Assembly: GCA_014529385.2 (NCBI GenBank)
Contig: CM043945.1
Span: 484,312-548,311, forward strand
Direction: 5' to 3'
DNA from: Adiantum capillus-veneris
Taxonomy: Eukaryota; Streptophyta; Polypodiopsida; Polypodiales; Pteridaceae
Length of the DNA stretch: 64,000 bases
The position numbers and the translations under genes were made by a program. The notes under the pieces were generated by a model. That model saw only the letters and a list, made by a program, of their open reading frames with translations. It made no database searches and was not told where the DNA came from. The stretch's first letter is position 1. Each line of letters begins with the position of its first letter. Shown here in pieces: positions 1-11,295 of this stretch.

Positions 1-794
1 ATGTCCCAACACTTCAAAGTGCAAAAGCCACCCCAATACACTGAACCAATGTTTCATATGGCAATATTGATGGCCATGGGACTGGCAGAAAGGAGGGTGG
101 TCAGTTGTGAGTTTGGAACCTACATCTGGAAAATCAGTAGAAGCAAACATAAATGGGAGTTATAAAAGAAAAACATACATGAACGCTAGACCTGTGCTAA
201 CCAAAATTTCCTATCAAGACATTAGCAATGATTGATAAACTAGCACGCACAAAAACGCAATTGAAGTTAATTCATAAAATCCAAAAGAGCGACGAAGCTG
301 GTGACAAGAGCCTCTACAGTACAATCCACAAAGATGAAACAAACTGGATAAAGCTCAAAGAAACATAAATTTGGCAGTGAAAAGACCGATTTAGATTTTC
401 CATTCAGCGATGAAATTAAATCAAAGGACAGAGATACTCCCTCATAGTCTCGAGGGATGCACTATGTAATCATGTTAATGTAGGGGTTTTAATATGCAAA
501 AAATTTAGGCAATTTAAGAGCGACACATTAAAATAAGGGTTTTTATATTCAATTTTGACAAAAATCTAAAACAAGGGTCATTTTAATCATTCAGACATGT
601 TAAAAGAAGGATTTTTTGATTACCCTGCAAACGCACGTCATATAGGGGGGTATTGAATAATGAACCTCCCGAGCTTAGAGTATCAATATTCAGAGGAGGA
701 AGAGGAGGAGGAATATACACTCAAACAAACACGACTAAAGGTAAGGTCAAATAGGCCTACAAATACAATACCCATTACGCAAACATAGAGATCT
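1..794. other. Unassigned AT-rich sequence at window edge
   Basis: No coding frame or repeat that I can name. The stretch is AT-rich with many stops on both strands. A purine-rich run of GAGGA units lies near 695-712, about 80 bases before the coding-like block that starts at 795. It is probably leader or flanking sequence of the retroelement remnant that follows, but this is inference from position only. Confidence 0.3.
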
Positions 795-1353
795 ATGGAA
801 GAGACTCAAGTCCAAAGAGAAAAACTCCATCAACAAAGGGATGAGGAACAAAGAAACCTTGGAACTGAAGCAGACAATGAAAGAGAGGATAATGAGAACA
901 GGACACTAGACCAGCACAAGGTTGAAGCACTGGAAAAGATTAAACAATAGAGAAAGAGGGTAGCAATGGAAAATCTGAATATTGCAAGAAAAATGCAGCA
1001 ACGAATTTAGAACAAACTCTAAGGCAAAGCTGAATAAAGGGAAGGAGAAGAGTCCAAGCGCCAATGCACTGATGATCTTGAATCATTTGACAAATCAACA
1101 AAATCCAAGAAGATTGAAGAAAAGCCTAATCAAGGGAAGGAGACACATAGAGAAGTGAATGTGGATCTTTTAGAACTCCATTCAATACATGTTCCATATT
1201 CATCAGATCAACAAACCACCACTCTTTCACAAGAGTCGTCCAATAAAGATCTGATATACAAAAGATTGAGCAAACAAAAGTAGAAGTTGATATTGCCACC
1301 AAAAGAAAGTTTTCACCAGAATCCACAAATTAGGTGATAGAAGAGGCAAAAGA
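795..1353 (+). pseudogene. Gag-like retroelement remnant A, N-terminal part
   Basis: From an ATG at 795 one frame runs with a strongly charged Glu/Lys/Gln-rich composition to about 1345, broken by several stops (the first at 948-950). The style matches the charged middle of the gag-like gene on the minus strand at 48867-49340. The block stops exactly at the AGA target site of the CACTA element at 1354, and similar Gln/Arg-rich coding resumes at 9252. I read it as one plus-strand gag-like gene cut by the transposon. The family is not named with certainty and no catalytic domain is visible. Confidence 0.4.
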
Positions 1354-1365
1354 CACTACAAGAGG
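1354..1365 (+). repeat. Terminal inverted repeat of CACTA copy 1, TnpA-side end
   Basis: CACTACAAGAGG, the exact reverse complement of 9240-9251. The terminal CACTA pentamer defines the superfamily, and beyond 12 bp the two ends diverge. The same 12-mer bounds copies 2 and 3. Confidence 0.95.
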
Positions 1366-1369
1366 TTGT

Positions 1370-1592
1370 GTGCTCTTGTGACGCTGTTAGTGACGGAAAT
1401 ACACTGGGTTTTTATAATCCCCGACGTCGCTAAAACCGTCGCTACAAGAGCGTCGCTATATGCGTCGCTACAAGCGTCTCTATATAGAGATGCTCATAGC
1501 GACGGTTATAGCGACGGTTACACTGAAGACTATAGCGACGCTCATAGTGACGCTACAGAGCCATAAATAGCGAAGGTTATAGCGACGCCCGA
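1370..1592. repeat. Subterminal repeat cluster, CACTA copy 1 (TnpA side)
   Basis: Between about 1429 and 1588 there are eight exact 7-mers of GTCGCTA or its reverse complement TAGCGAC, first in one orientation (4), then in the other (4), plus degenerate copies such as GTCTCTA and TAGTGAC. In En/Spm, subterminal motifs like these bind TnpA, and that role is inferred here. The change of orientation gives the end a fold-back potential. Confidence 0.85.
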
Positions 1593-1925
1593 GAGAAATT
1601 TTTTTTGGTGGCAGGGCATTGAATGCCCTGCCACTCATCAACCATATTGTACTTGATTCACTTTTTAAAAAAAGTGCAAGGGTAGATAATAGACCCAAAA
1701 TAGTCACCCACAAGACACATCATAGGCAAAATGAATTGATTGGCAAATGTAATAATGACAATTGTACAACATCATAGGCATAAAGAATTGATTGGCAAAA
1801 GGAATTGCGATGACAAATGTAATAATATACATGGTTCAAAAAGACGTATAAAATCCGTCTCATGATACATAAGCTATGAGAAACCCTAAACTAATGCTAT
1901 CTAGCTACGGCTAAACTGACGTCGT

Positions 1926-3235
1926 CTAGTCAGACGTCTCATCGCGTCCAAGCGGCGTATCTGTCGGATTCTGCAAAAAAAGACAATAAGACAGCTTTCA
2001 GTAAGTATAAACATATAACGACATTTATAAAACAATACAAAAAATAAAAATGACTAAACCCTAATACTAACCATGCTGCCGCGAGAACTGAGAATGTCCA
2101 TCAGGGCGTTTAAGCCCTTCCTGCCTGCGTACTCGCGCTCGTATTGTGTGGGATCACGTCCTGTCATCGACCACTGTCAAAACATACAAAGATTTCATTA
2201 TGTTAGAATTAAAAAACTCATAAACCCTAAACTATCGAACATAAAGAGCAATGTGAAAACACTTACAAAATCGGCCTCAAATGATGCCCATCCACCGCTC
2301 CCTAAGTGGTGCGAGCTCCCTGCCTCTACTCGCGCTCTGGCTGCATCCTTTTGTTGCTTCCACTTGTCGAGATTCTCGCGTGCGGCTTTCTTCGCATTCT
2401 TCCAATCTTCTTTGGCCAGCCAATCTGGCATGTTCCACCCATTCTTGATTGCTTTTTGCACTTTGGAACGCTTGTGTTTGCAGTATTCGCGCATTCGAAT
2501 CTTCATCAGGTCTTCATTGAAGCGCTGATCTCGTGTTGGAACGGGAAACTCATCATGAAGTATGCTGATGACTCTGTTTTTTAAATCACTTGGTACTTCA
2601 CTCCATTTGTTTAGTATGTAGTGTCTAAACAGCTGAGAGCAAAGACCACGCATGCGCGAGATCACCTTCTTGCCATCATCATCCATGATGATGCCGCCGC
2701 TGAAGTCGATGGAGTAAGACAAGCCCTCTGGCCGGTGACGTGTAAACCTGGGTGTCCCAGCAGGGGTCTCTAGCGGCGTGTCGATGGGGGTACGGAAGTC
2801 AGGTGTCTCCACCGGCGTCTGGGCCCCGAAGCGAGGAGTGTCGAGTGGGGTGGCTCCTGGCGGAGTAGGTAGAGGTGTGTAGCTTCTAGGAACAGTCAGC
2901 CATGCAAAACCTGGCGTAGATGGTGATGTTGTGGCTGGTGTGGGGGCGGGCAAAGAAGGGGAGGGTAAAGAGCCTCGTCGAACACGAGGCGGTGTGGAGG
3001 CATCGGTGGCGGAATCCCCACAACAACCGCCACCGCCACCACTAGAGCGCCGGTGTCTAGACGAGTGTGAAGCTCGTCTCATCGACGCCGAAGCTTCGGA
3101 GCGCGCCGAATGCTCCGAAAGAGAGGGAGATGAGGATGGAGTAGGAATGCGCGATGATGCGCCAGAGCGATGACGCTCCACGTACCACTGTCTCTGCTGT
3201 GGTGACAAAGAAGAAAGAAACTCCTCATCAGCCAT
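1926..3235 (-). CDS. TnpA-like / Transposase_24-type protein of CACTA copy 1 (three exons)
   Basis: Exons are 3235-2267, 2173-2072 and 1970-1926, all joined in phase 0, for 371 codons plus stop. Donors GTAAG and GTTAG and acceptors CAG and GCAG are visible. I start at the ATG at 3235 (MADEEFLSSL); the open frame upstream translates a hydrophobic, intron-like stretch that ends in a CAG. Residues about 20-190 are Ser/Pro/Thr-rich with a Gly run and repeated TP and DTP motifs. Residues about 210-330 form a basic helical segment (FRHYILNKWSEVP ... KIRMREYCKHKRSKVQ) resembling the plant Transposase_24 (Ptta/En/Spm) family. Such proteins are thought to bind subterminal repeats and act with Tnp2. 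This is the only copy of the three in the window that is open throughout. Confidence 0.75.
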
Positions 3236-3507
3236 ACCTGCATTAAACACACGAATATTTAAACTTAATATTGAATGAATAGAGTAGACAATGACGCAAA
3301 GACCATTAAATACAATGACGTAATGACGCATATAAATACAATGACGCAATGAATTGAGTGATAGAAGAGGCAAGTCGAAAACTCAGAATTTTCAATCAAA
3401 AGATGTGAGCGTGAGTAGAAAAGAGCGTTATACACCATGGAAGGTACTTAGAGAGCCAGAGCTTTTACAACACGGAGCAAAATTGTTCAAATACAATATT
3501 TGTGGCT

Positions 3508-6500
3508 TTAAGAGATCTCTCTCTCATCCTCGCATAACTCAGCATAACTTCCTATATCTATATAGAGCTCTCCGTTTAAACACATATCCTGTGTTTCATT
3601 TTGTAGCTCCTCTGCATGCACCCCATATAGATTAGTAGCATCTTGATGCTCGTCTGGCACCACCACAGCGGCTTCTGATTGGGCATCTTCTCTGATCTCT
3701 TCCATTGATGCCGCTGTGATTGGCACATGGTAGCCTTCATACGTCCTTGCACTACGAGGGGCTACCTCTATGACGTACCACCAGTTTGATGTAGACTTTG
3801 TAGGATGAAATATTACCTGCCAGAGCCACATAACTTACATGAGAGCTTTCAAGCACATAACTTGTAAAAGGGGGATGTTAACTATTTACATACTTACTTG
3901 TTCACAATGCTCGGGTAGTACGAAAGTGTCTCTTAGGTCAGTCCATTTCTTAGTAGAATCCACCTCAAGAAAACCAGACTCTCCTCTACGCATAGTAGCG
4001 TTGCAACCCTCCATGATTATCTTGAACCATTGCACGTCGAACAAGTCGACAAAAAATCCTCTGTAATCGATCCTCAAAATCAAAGGAACGTCGTCGACTA
4101 GACTATTCAAATTTTGCCATGATTCCACAATCTTGAGTAAAACGCTTTTTGTCGATTCGTTCCACCCTAAAATGTCGACCTTTACACCATGCTGCTGTGT
4201 ATGACTTATACTACAACGAACAAAGATTATGAGTGGCCGTTCAAACGTTTATAAATAAAGTCACTTGCTAGTCGTACCTTGCAAACTTACCTTGGTCGCG
4301 CAACCCCGAGAGTACTCCCACTCTTCCTCAGTCACTTCGTCACCGCATTTTTGTGCGCTTTTCAATTGGTTGTGCAACCATCTTAAGCTCATGAAGGTTG
4401 GTAGGCTCTCCAAAACCGCTGGATAGTGCATCGGTGGTCGTCTTCCCCGTCTCCACTCGATTCGTGCCCTTTGTCGCTCTTGCTTTGCATCCTCATATTG
4501 TGAAATCCACTTTTGCATCACTGGATTGTGAAGCATGCAAAATTGGTTGATTTTAGCCTCTAGATCTTCCGTCATCTTCTTCTCAACACCGAGATTGCAC
4601 ATGACAATCCCAGATATGCGCTCATCATCTATGGTTCGCCATAGCGTGTCCCGGGATTTATCAAATCCGTCTAGCCACTCTCCAATGTACACTAGGGACT
4701 CTGATACCAAACAACCTTCTGCCATGCTACCCTCCGGACGTGCCTTTTGACGCACATATCCCTTAAGCGTTTTCATGAAACGTTCTAAGAAGAACATCCA
4801 TTTGGCATGAACTGTGCCAGCTATTTCCACCTCATCAACTATGTGAACAAGAAGATGCACCTGAATGGTTAGCATTGTAGTAGGAAAATTTTTCTCAAAC
4901 ATGCACACAAGCTCCGCAGCATTTAGTTTGGCGAATGGTATGGAGTCTATGTTGATCTCCTTTTGTGAGATCCATTGCACCAGCTTTGCAAGTTTGTAGA
5001 TTGTGTTACGGATGTCGAGAGACAAACATACCTCAATGGCAACCGGTAAAATAAACTGTAAAGTATGTGCAACAATGATATTAAAGTCCACATTTTATGC
5101 AATGATATTAAAGTCCACTATGAACGTACCTGACACATTTTATGCCAATCGTGTGACTTCAAACAGGTAAGCTTTCCTTCTTTAGTAAAACACGTTCGGA
5201 GCGAGTGCATTACGCCAGTGGGGGTCTGCAAAGATCAAATGGTCTCTTTTACTTTGCGTTCTTGGGCTCCTGTGAAAATCCATGGTGCTTTAGGGAGTTT
5301 TATCGATCCATCAGACGCTGTTTGCGGCCAATATTGCTCCATACGATCCACATTTCTAAGGTCAACTCTGGCTCCCAAAGTATCTTTCTTTCCGATCAGA
5401 TGGTCCCATAGTAGATTACCCACATTCTTGAATATGTGCATTGGATCGAGCAAGTGATTGATCATGAGTCGGGGCCAGTATGGTAACTCGTACCATAGAG
5501 ATAGTCTCTTCATCCCTGGAGGCAATCCGTCATCGCACATCTCCTTCTGCTCTAACCATGCTTGTGCAGACATCCTTGGTGGCTCTCTTCCCAAAAAGCC
5601 GTCGCGTAACAGATGATTCTCTGGAAGATACGCTTGATGACCTTCGTAGATTTGCTTCTTCAGTGAGGGTGCCCTACGTGCATTCAGTCTAGGTCCACAT
5701 GTGACACATGCTCTGTATCTGCTTGTTTGAAGCCCTGCATGTATACACATGATAATAGATCAACTATGGGAAAAAACAAGATTTATAGTGTCTGAGTGAG
5801 GAGTGTCAATAGATCACCTGAGCATTCTGTTAGCCCGGGATAGTCATGCATGGTCCACATTAGAATGCCTCTGATCAAAGCATTCCGTCGTCCTGTGTGT
5901 CGGCTCATATCCACCACCTCTATGCCAATCCACAATTGTTGTAGCTCTTCCAATAGTGGACGAAGATACACATCCATATTCCCCACTTTATATCGCCCTG
6001 GCACAATCAAGCTTAGCCATAGGTGCCCCTTCTTCGTAGTCAACCACGGGGGAATGTTGTAGTTGACGAGGACAACGGGCCATACACTGTAAGATGTTGA
6101 TCTTTGACCAAATGGATTTACGCCATCCATAGCCAGGCCTAAGGGCAAATTTTGAGCTTCCCTGGCAAAATCCGACCATGTTCCATCTATATGTTTCCAG
6201 GCTACGCAATCTGCAAGAATTCATAACACACCATCCGAAGATTTATTCTCCTCATGCCATGATGCTAGGGCGGCCATGGACTTACATTCGAAGAAATGCT
6301 TGATGCGAGGAAGCAGAGGGAAATGTATTTCGATATCACATTTCGGACACTTCTCCATGTCTATGTATTCCCCTCTGAAAAGAATGCAGTCATTAGGACA
6401 AGCGTGGATAGAATTGTAATCCATCCCCAAGTTTCGCAAAATCTTTCTTGCTTCATCTCGGGAATCTGGCATCACATTGTCAGCTGGTAGTATGTGCTCT

Positions 6501-7138
6501 TTCAGCAATCTACACAACATAAAAATATGATACAGTCGTGTAAAAATCTATCAGATCATTATACATTTAGAGTTTTATTAAAGTAAACTAATTGTAATAG
6601 ATCACCTGAAAAGCACTGTGACGCTAGTGTCACTCCATCCAAACTTTGCCTGCATGTTGAGAAGAACCAGGAGTGCTTTCAATCTAGACATACGTGCTCC
6701 ATTATACAATGGCGTATCGGCTTCACTTTTCATATCATCATAGATAAGCCTTTCTAAATCCATGATCGTCTCGATCATTTCATCAATCTCGTGCTCAAAC
6801 ATTGCCTCGTTGGGGATGTGCTCTGCATGATCATCCCCCGAGCGGTCAGAGGCTACATCTTGTGGCCTCACATATGCTGCTTGACCAAAGCGCCTGCGAA
6901 CACGTCTATTGGGTTGCAAGATTGCTACTTGTTGGCCAGCGTCAGAGTCCGACGAGTTATAATTGGCAACAACTCGATCTATAATAGATGGATCGAACTC
7001 GCCAAATTCGCGAACGTGCTGCAAAGAAACACGTCTTGTCCGTCGCACAGCATGCTTGCATTGATTACAAGGACATAAGACCCTCGTTGAGAGATAGGTG
7101 TTTCGGTTGGACGGTCCCACATCCTCGTCACTACTCAT
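3508..7138 (-). pseudogene. Tnp2-type CACTA transposase gene of copy 1, broken
   Basis: Six exons aligned with copy 3: 7138-6606, 6509-5818, 5734-5130, 5055-4291, 4210-3898 and 3816-3508. In order they hold a Transpos_assoc-like Cys segment (CPCNQCKH), the Transposase_21/Tnp2 core (LGLAMDGVNPFG, YNIPPWLTTKKGHLWLSLIVPG, YRACVTCG, LDPMHIFKNV), a DUF4218 segment (HLLVHIVDEVEIAG, KGYVRQKARPEGS) and a DUF4216-like end (RGFFVDLFDVQWFKI). Defects are a TGA replacing CGA after DGVL (about 6220), a second TGA for CGA after VKETI (about 5235), a 48-nt in-frame deletion after KCPKCD (about 6330) and a 50-nt frameshifting deletion in exon 5 (about 4085). The protein would be inactive. Confidence 0.9.
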
Positions 7139-7200
7139 AATGAGGATAAAAGACTTATAACCTGGACAACAAATTTAATATTCTATTGGCATTCTTCGTC

Positions 7201-7268
<68 letters not shown>

Positions 7269-7701
7269 ACCTCACATTCTCTAGTCATGTCCAATCCCCG
7301 CACACCTTGGTCTAGAGGTGCACGGAGATCAGAACCACCGGGTTATAATCTCGTCTTTATTGGTCAATACCTATATTTGTGGGTACAAGAAATCTACACA
7401 CCCACGTCTACATGATACTGCATGTAGTGGACAAAACCCCTTTGCCTCTTCTCTAGCTGTAGCACTTCACAGCATCTTAACATCTTTTCACAGTAGATCT
7501 TTTCACTGTTCGTCTAACTCTAAACCCTAAACCGTAAGTAATTCTTGCGTGGACTCGATCTAACGTAAATAAGCGTAAATCTAAATAAATGTAAATCTAA
7601 CTAAAAATAAAATTAAATCTAATTTAACGTAAGTCTACATCTAACCTCATATTTAACGTCTTTTGGGATAGTTTCCTACGACGTTAAAACTCTCTTCTTC
7701 T

Positions 7702-7734
<33 letters not shown>

Positions 7735-8599
7735 ACCTAAATAAACCTAAGTCTAATCTAATATAACATAAATCTAAATCTAACGTAAATTATGTTATAT
7801 TAAAAACAAAGAACTAAACTAGCAGGGATTATAAGAACCTTAAAACTGATTTAACACATAATTTTTCACATAACTCGGCAAGAGTTGGCATTCTCATCAC
7901 TAAAGATGTGAGAGTTAACTTTCGGCGGTGACGCTGCCTCATCTCCATCCACATCTGATGACAACAATTGGCCCTTTAGACCGTTCTTGCTCTTGTTACT
8001 AACTTTGAAGTTGCTGTTGAATGACTAGAGGTTGTCTAGATGGTCATTGTGTCGGGGATGTAGTGACTCTTGCCGCCCTGAAGATCCACCTTCTTCCCTA
8101 TCTTCTGAAGACATTTCACCAGTACTTTTGGATCGACGGAGCCCACCATGAGTGAAGGCAGCAATACCCTATATTCCATTGAGGGCTTTCTTCACCCGCT
8201 TCATGCAGGCATCGCAGTCTATGGAGACCTAAATCTAATCTAATATAACGTAAATCTAAATCTAGCATAAATAAACGTAAATCTAGTTAAAAATAAACCT
8301 AAATCTAATTTAATGTAAGTCTACATATAACCTAATCTTTAACGTCTTTTAAGATAGTTTCCTACGAGGTTATAACTCTCTTCTTCTTGTGTGTGTGCGC
8401 GTGTGTGGATGTGTGTGCCAATAAAAAGAGATAAATCGTATAACCTTTCTATCACCCATGCTAAGTATGATAGATTGATTATGCCATTTCCCTCTTGAAT
8501 AATAGGTCTTGAGTTCAACTCCTCGTCGGCTAAATCTTTAGGTCTTTTAATTTTAATTAGTTTCCTACGACGTTAAATTAGTTTCTCTCTCTTTCTCTC
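7139..8599. repeat. Non-coding 5' region of CACTA copy 1 with CT and TG microsatellites
   Basis: Upstream of Tnp2 (which reads leftward) lies a non-coding stretch with a pure CT run at 7205-7266 and TG runs at about 7703-7728 and 8390-8416. It also holds repeated AAATCTAA/ACGTAAATC words and three copies of a GTTTCCTACGACGTTA-like motif (about 7668, 8354 and 8558). It probably holds the transposase promoter and 5' UTR. No credible gene is present; CDS-like frames here are repeat artefacts. Confidence 0.7.
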
Positions 8600-8814
8600 T
8601 CAATGTGTGTGCATTTTTTTGGATCGTATGCATGTTTTCTCTCTCTTTTCCTCTCTCAATGTGTGCGTTTTTTGTTTATGCATGTCCTCTCTCTCTTTTC
8701 CTCTCTCAATGCGTGCGTTTTTTGTTTATGCATGCTCTCTCTCTCTCTTTTCCTCTCTCAATGTGTGTGTGCATTCTTTGTTTATGTATGTGTATGTGCG
8801 TTTTTGTTTTTGTT

Positions 8815-8845
<31 letters not shown>

Positions 8846-8869
8846 AAAAACACTATGTGTGTGTGTGTA

Positions 8870-8904
<35 letters not shown>

Positions 8905-8966
8905 AAGAGGGGAAGGGAACATGAGAATGAGGAGAGGGAAGGAGCATACCTGGCTCTCCTTCCTCT

Positions 8967-8997
<31 letters not shown>

Positions 8998-9003
8998 GAG
9001 AAG

Positions 9004-9043
<40 letters not shown>

Positions 9044-9050
9044 CTTTACC
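8600..9050. repeat. Minisatellite and CT/TG/GA microsatellites near the Tnp2-side end of copy 1
   Basis: About four tandem units of roughly 45-50 bp, each containing CTCTCTCAATGTGTG, a T-rich run and TTTATGCATG, occupy 8600-8800. They are followed by CT, TG and GA runs to 9040. All forward frames stay open only because of the low complexity (MCVFLDRM..., HVFSLFSSL...). The same block occurs inverted at 13630-14110 in copy 2 and direct at 36890-37370 in copy 3, with differing repeat counts. Confidence 0.85.
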
Positions 9051-9065
9051 TGCTCCTTGCTTGAG

Positions 9066-9232
9066 GGCGCCGAAAAACTCAGATCTGAGATCTGAGTTTT
9101 GGGGCGCGCTCGGTTATTTTTTTAGCCCAGCCGGCATCGCTATGAGCGTCGCAAATTTACAGAAATTTGCAACGCTCATAGCGACGTCGGGAATATTTTT
9201 ATTTGAGCGTCGCTGTGTGAGCGTCGCTAATA
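9066..9232. repeat. Palindrome and subterminal hairpin, Tnp2-side end of copy 1
   Basis: A near-perfect palindrome with arms AAAACTCAGATCT and AGATCTGAGTTTT lies near 9075-9103. It is followed at 9132-9187 by an imperfect hairpin built from TCGCTATGAGCGTCGCAAATTT and its complement, then further GCGTCGCT motifs up to the terminus. The same arrangement is cleaner in copies 2 and 3. It is likely a transposase or TnpA recognition region (inferred). Confidence 0.8.
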
Positions 9233-9239
9233 TGAATAG

Positions 9240-9251
9240 CCTCTTGTAGTG
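9240..9251 (-). repeat. Terminal inverted repeat of CACTA copy 1, Tnp2-side end
   Basis: CCTCTTGTAGTG, reverse complement of 1354-1365, followed directly by the second AGA of the target-site duplication. Confidence 0.95.
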
Positions 9252-9392
9252 AGAGCAACAAACGAAACAAATTCTGTTGACGCCACAAGACAAGGATCCA
9301 CACAACAAGGAGACGGTGGCAACAGACAAAAAAACCAATGGGGTCTAACCAACTGCAAGACAAATAAACAAGGCCACATTCACCCCGCTTGT
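9252..9392 (+). pseudogene. Gag-like remnant A, continuation right of CACTA copy 1
   Basis: Directly after the AGA duplication one plus-strand frame stays open with a Gln/Asn/Thr-rich composition until about 9390. It resembles the Gln/Thr/Glu-rich linker of the minus-strand gag-like gene near 48990-49060. I take it as the continuation of the frame interrupted at 1353. Confidence 0.35.
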
Positions 9393-9636
9393 AAGTGATA
9401 ATTGAAGAGGGAAAACAATTGATCCAATCTTTTGACATTGATACCCATCTTGAATAGATCAAGCTACAATTTCAATGTCAAAAATCACTGTACAACCTAC
9501 GTGTCCAAGAGCTTAAGTGATAATTGAAGAGGGAAAACAATTGATCCAATCTTTTGACATTGATACCCATCTTGAATAGATCAAGCTACAATTTCAATGT
9601 CAAAAATCACTGTACAACCTACGTGTCCAAGAGCTT
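9393..9636. repeat. Perfect 122-bp tandem duplication
   Basis: 9393-9514 and 9515-9636 read the same, starting AAGTGATAATTGAAGAGG and ending TGTCCAAGAGCTT. I saw no differences, which suggests a recent duplication, or a collapse/expansion error in assembly. It lies at the border between the gag-like remnant and the LTR-like repeat. Confidence 0.85.
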
Positions 9637-9737
9637 GAGGACACCAAGAAATAAGCAACTACAACACTTAAAGTCAACCATGATCTGCAAAAAAAGATTG
9701 AGGAATTACAATCAATGTAGACATTGTCATAATAATC

Positions 9738-11290
9738 AATATCTAATTATCCTAAATGATTTTCTCATATTAAACTGATCATTTAATGTGGGGAGGTACC
9801 AGGGGAGAAAAAGCTAGAATATTGGTTAAGCTAGTAGACCGGCCACAGTAGGGATCCAAAGGAGGGAAAATAGGGATCCAAAGGGGGGGCCATCTGCAAA
9901 AGAGCAATGTGCAACAATGGGCTAAAAAGACCCTAAGGTTCAGCCCATTAAGACTTCTAAAATGCTAAGGTTCCAAAATTCAAAGGTTGTGTCCAAAGGT
10001 CAACCCTAGGGAAAATTGAATGCTTTGTCTGTGCCCTAAAAGTCTTTGCACATCCCTACATGAGAGGGGGCGAGCCCTAAAGGTAGGGGATGAGAGAGAA
10101 AGCCACACACACACACACACGCAGGCTCCCTTTACACAAAGGGAATGAGGGACACACGCAGCTCCCTAGGCTAGATGCCCACAAGGTGTGCCCAATTCCT
10201 ATTGGAAGACCTTTGAAGTGGAAGAATGAGAATTAAGCTAGAGTAAATGTAGTTTAATTAATTTAAAAACATTTAATAAAAGAAACCAATGAGAATTAAG
10301 TCTCCTAGAAGGCTATTGGGCAGTCTCCCAAAGGGTCCAATGAGCATTCAGAAGCCCCATGGCTTGCTTGATTCCTATTGGCCAGGAGGCAAAGGGGTCC
10401 AATGAGAGTTTAGTTTAATTATTTAATTACCTAAAGCTCTCACAAAAGGGGAAAGGGGGACACATGTCAGAAGGCTATCACTTATGCTGCTTAATACCTA
10501 TTGGCTTGACTTGGGGAGGTCCAATGAGGCAAAAGCCAGACCAAATTAGCAGCTAGGGCTCGCCCAAGAGAGAGAGGGGGCTGATTTTTTCTTGGCATTG
10601 ACACACACACACTCACACTTGACCATGTGTGAAGAAAGAATACTCTATCTCCTCCCAAGCTTTAATGGAGAGCTCATCACCTACTCCAAGCTTGTGAGAT
10701 AGAAGCCTACATCAACACTCTCTTGGCATGTGGATGCAAATCCAACCAAGAGCCAAGCTTCAATGCATGCTCATCTCCTCTACCAAGCTAATTACTAAGC
10801 TAAGCTATGCTACATATGAGTGATTATGTGAGGAGATGTACATCTTTCTCGTAAGATACTCCTTCTTCCTCTCAATCTACTCTCATACCCTGCTAGCTCT
10901 CACCATCTTCGAAGGTGTGTGAGGTCTTGGGTCTGAGAACGGGGATAATTCAAGTTGTGTTTGATTAAGTGTTTTGCTTGGTGCATGAAGCTTCCATCTT
11001 CATTGCACTAGCTAGTCTTGAAGGAACACAAAGAATTGTATTGTACAATGTCTCTCTTGATGGGAGAAACCATAATACAAAGCCTTTTGGAGGGGGGACC
11101 GGCTCCATGCAAATTTGGTCCTCAACTGTTGTCAATAGCTTAATTTCTCTCTCTTTTGAAGTATTGTCGATGCTATCTAACTAGGTGTTATGCTTTTTGT
11201 TGCTCTGTCCACCCAAGCACTCTTGTAATTCTCATTAGGAATCTATTCTAATGAAATGCCCACTATGTTCATGCTAATTTCCGCTACACA
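9738..11290 (+). repeat. LTR-like dispersed repeat, copy 1
   Basis: This block is homologous, at moderate divergence, to 22103-23323 plus 45322-45600. Shared landmarks in order are AAATGATTTTCTCATATT, a purine run ending GGGAGAAAAA, a U3-like stretch of CCAAT/ATTGG words, CTTGACCATG, GAGGTCTTGG, then GATGGGAGAA and GGGGGGACCG. It has no coding capacity and ends around 11288, where gag-like coding of remnant A resumes. I read it as a solo LTR or truncated element inserted into remnant A. Exact termini and a target duplication were not found. Confidence 0.6.
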
Positions 11291-11295
11291 TAAGT

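Larger units (their letters stand above)
1354..9251 (-). mobile_element. CACTA (En/Spm) DNA transposon, copy 1
   Basis: The element starts CACTACAAGAGG at 1354 and ends with the reverse complement at 9240-9251. It is flanked by a perfect 3-bp duplication AGA (1351-1353 and 9252-9254), the hallmark of the CACTA superfamily. It is 7898 bp and carries two genes on the minus strand: a Tnp2-type transposase (3508-7138) and a TnpA-like gene (1926-3235). Both ends have dense subterminal TAGCGAC/GTCGCTA repeats. Relative to copy 3 it keeps a roughly 0.4-kb non-coding segment near 7640-8022, but has 48-nt and 50-nt deletions inside Tnp2. The TnpA-like gene is open; the transposase gene is not. Confidence 0.95.

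Noticed and set aside
2073-2584. Forward open frames of 151 and 92 codons
   Set aside because: Antisense shadows of the TnpA-like exons; the equivalents at 18622-19077 and 27997-28512 are antisense too.
3236-3373. N-terminal extension MPLLSLNSLRHCIY... of the TnpA-like protein
   Set aside because: Hydrophobic translation of AT-rich sequence with repeated AATGACG words, followed by an AATGCAG acceptor just before the ATG at 3235; more likely UTR or intron.
8603-9249. Overlapping open frames of about 100-210 codons in all forward frames (MCVFLDRM..., MCAFFWIV...)
   Set aside because: They arise from CT/TG/GA repeats and a 45-50-bp minisatellite that lack stops in several frames at once. The same artefact occurs at 13510-14104 and 36903-37418.
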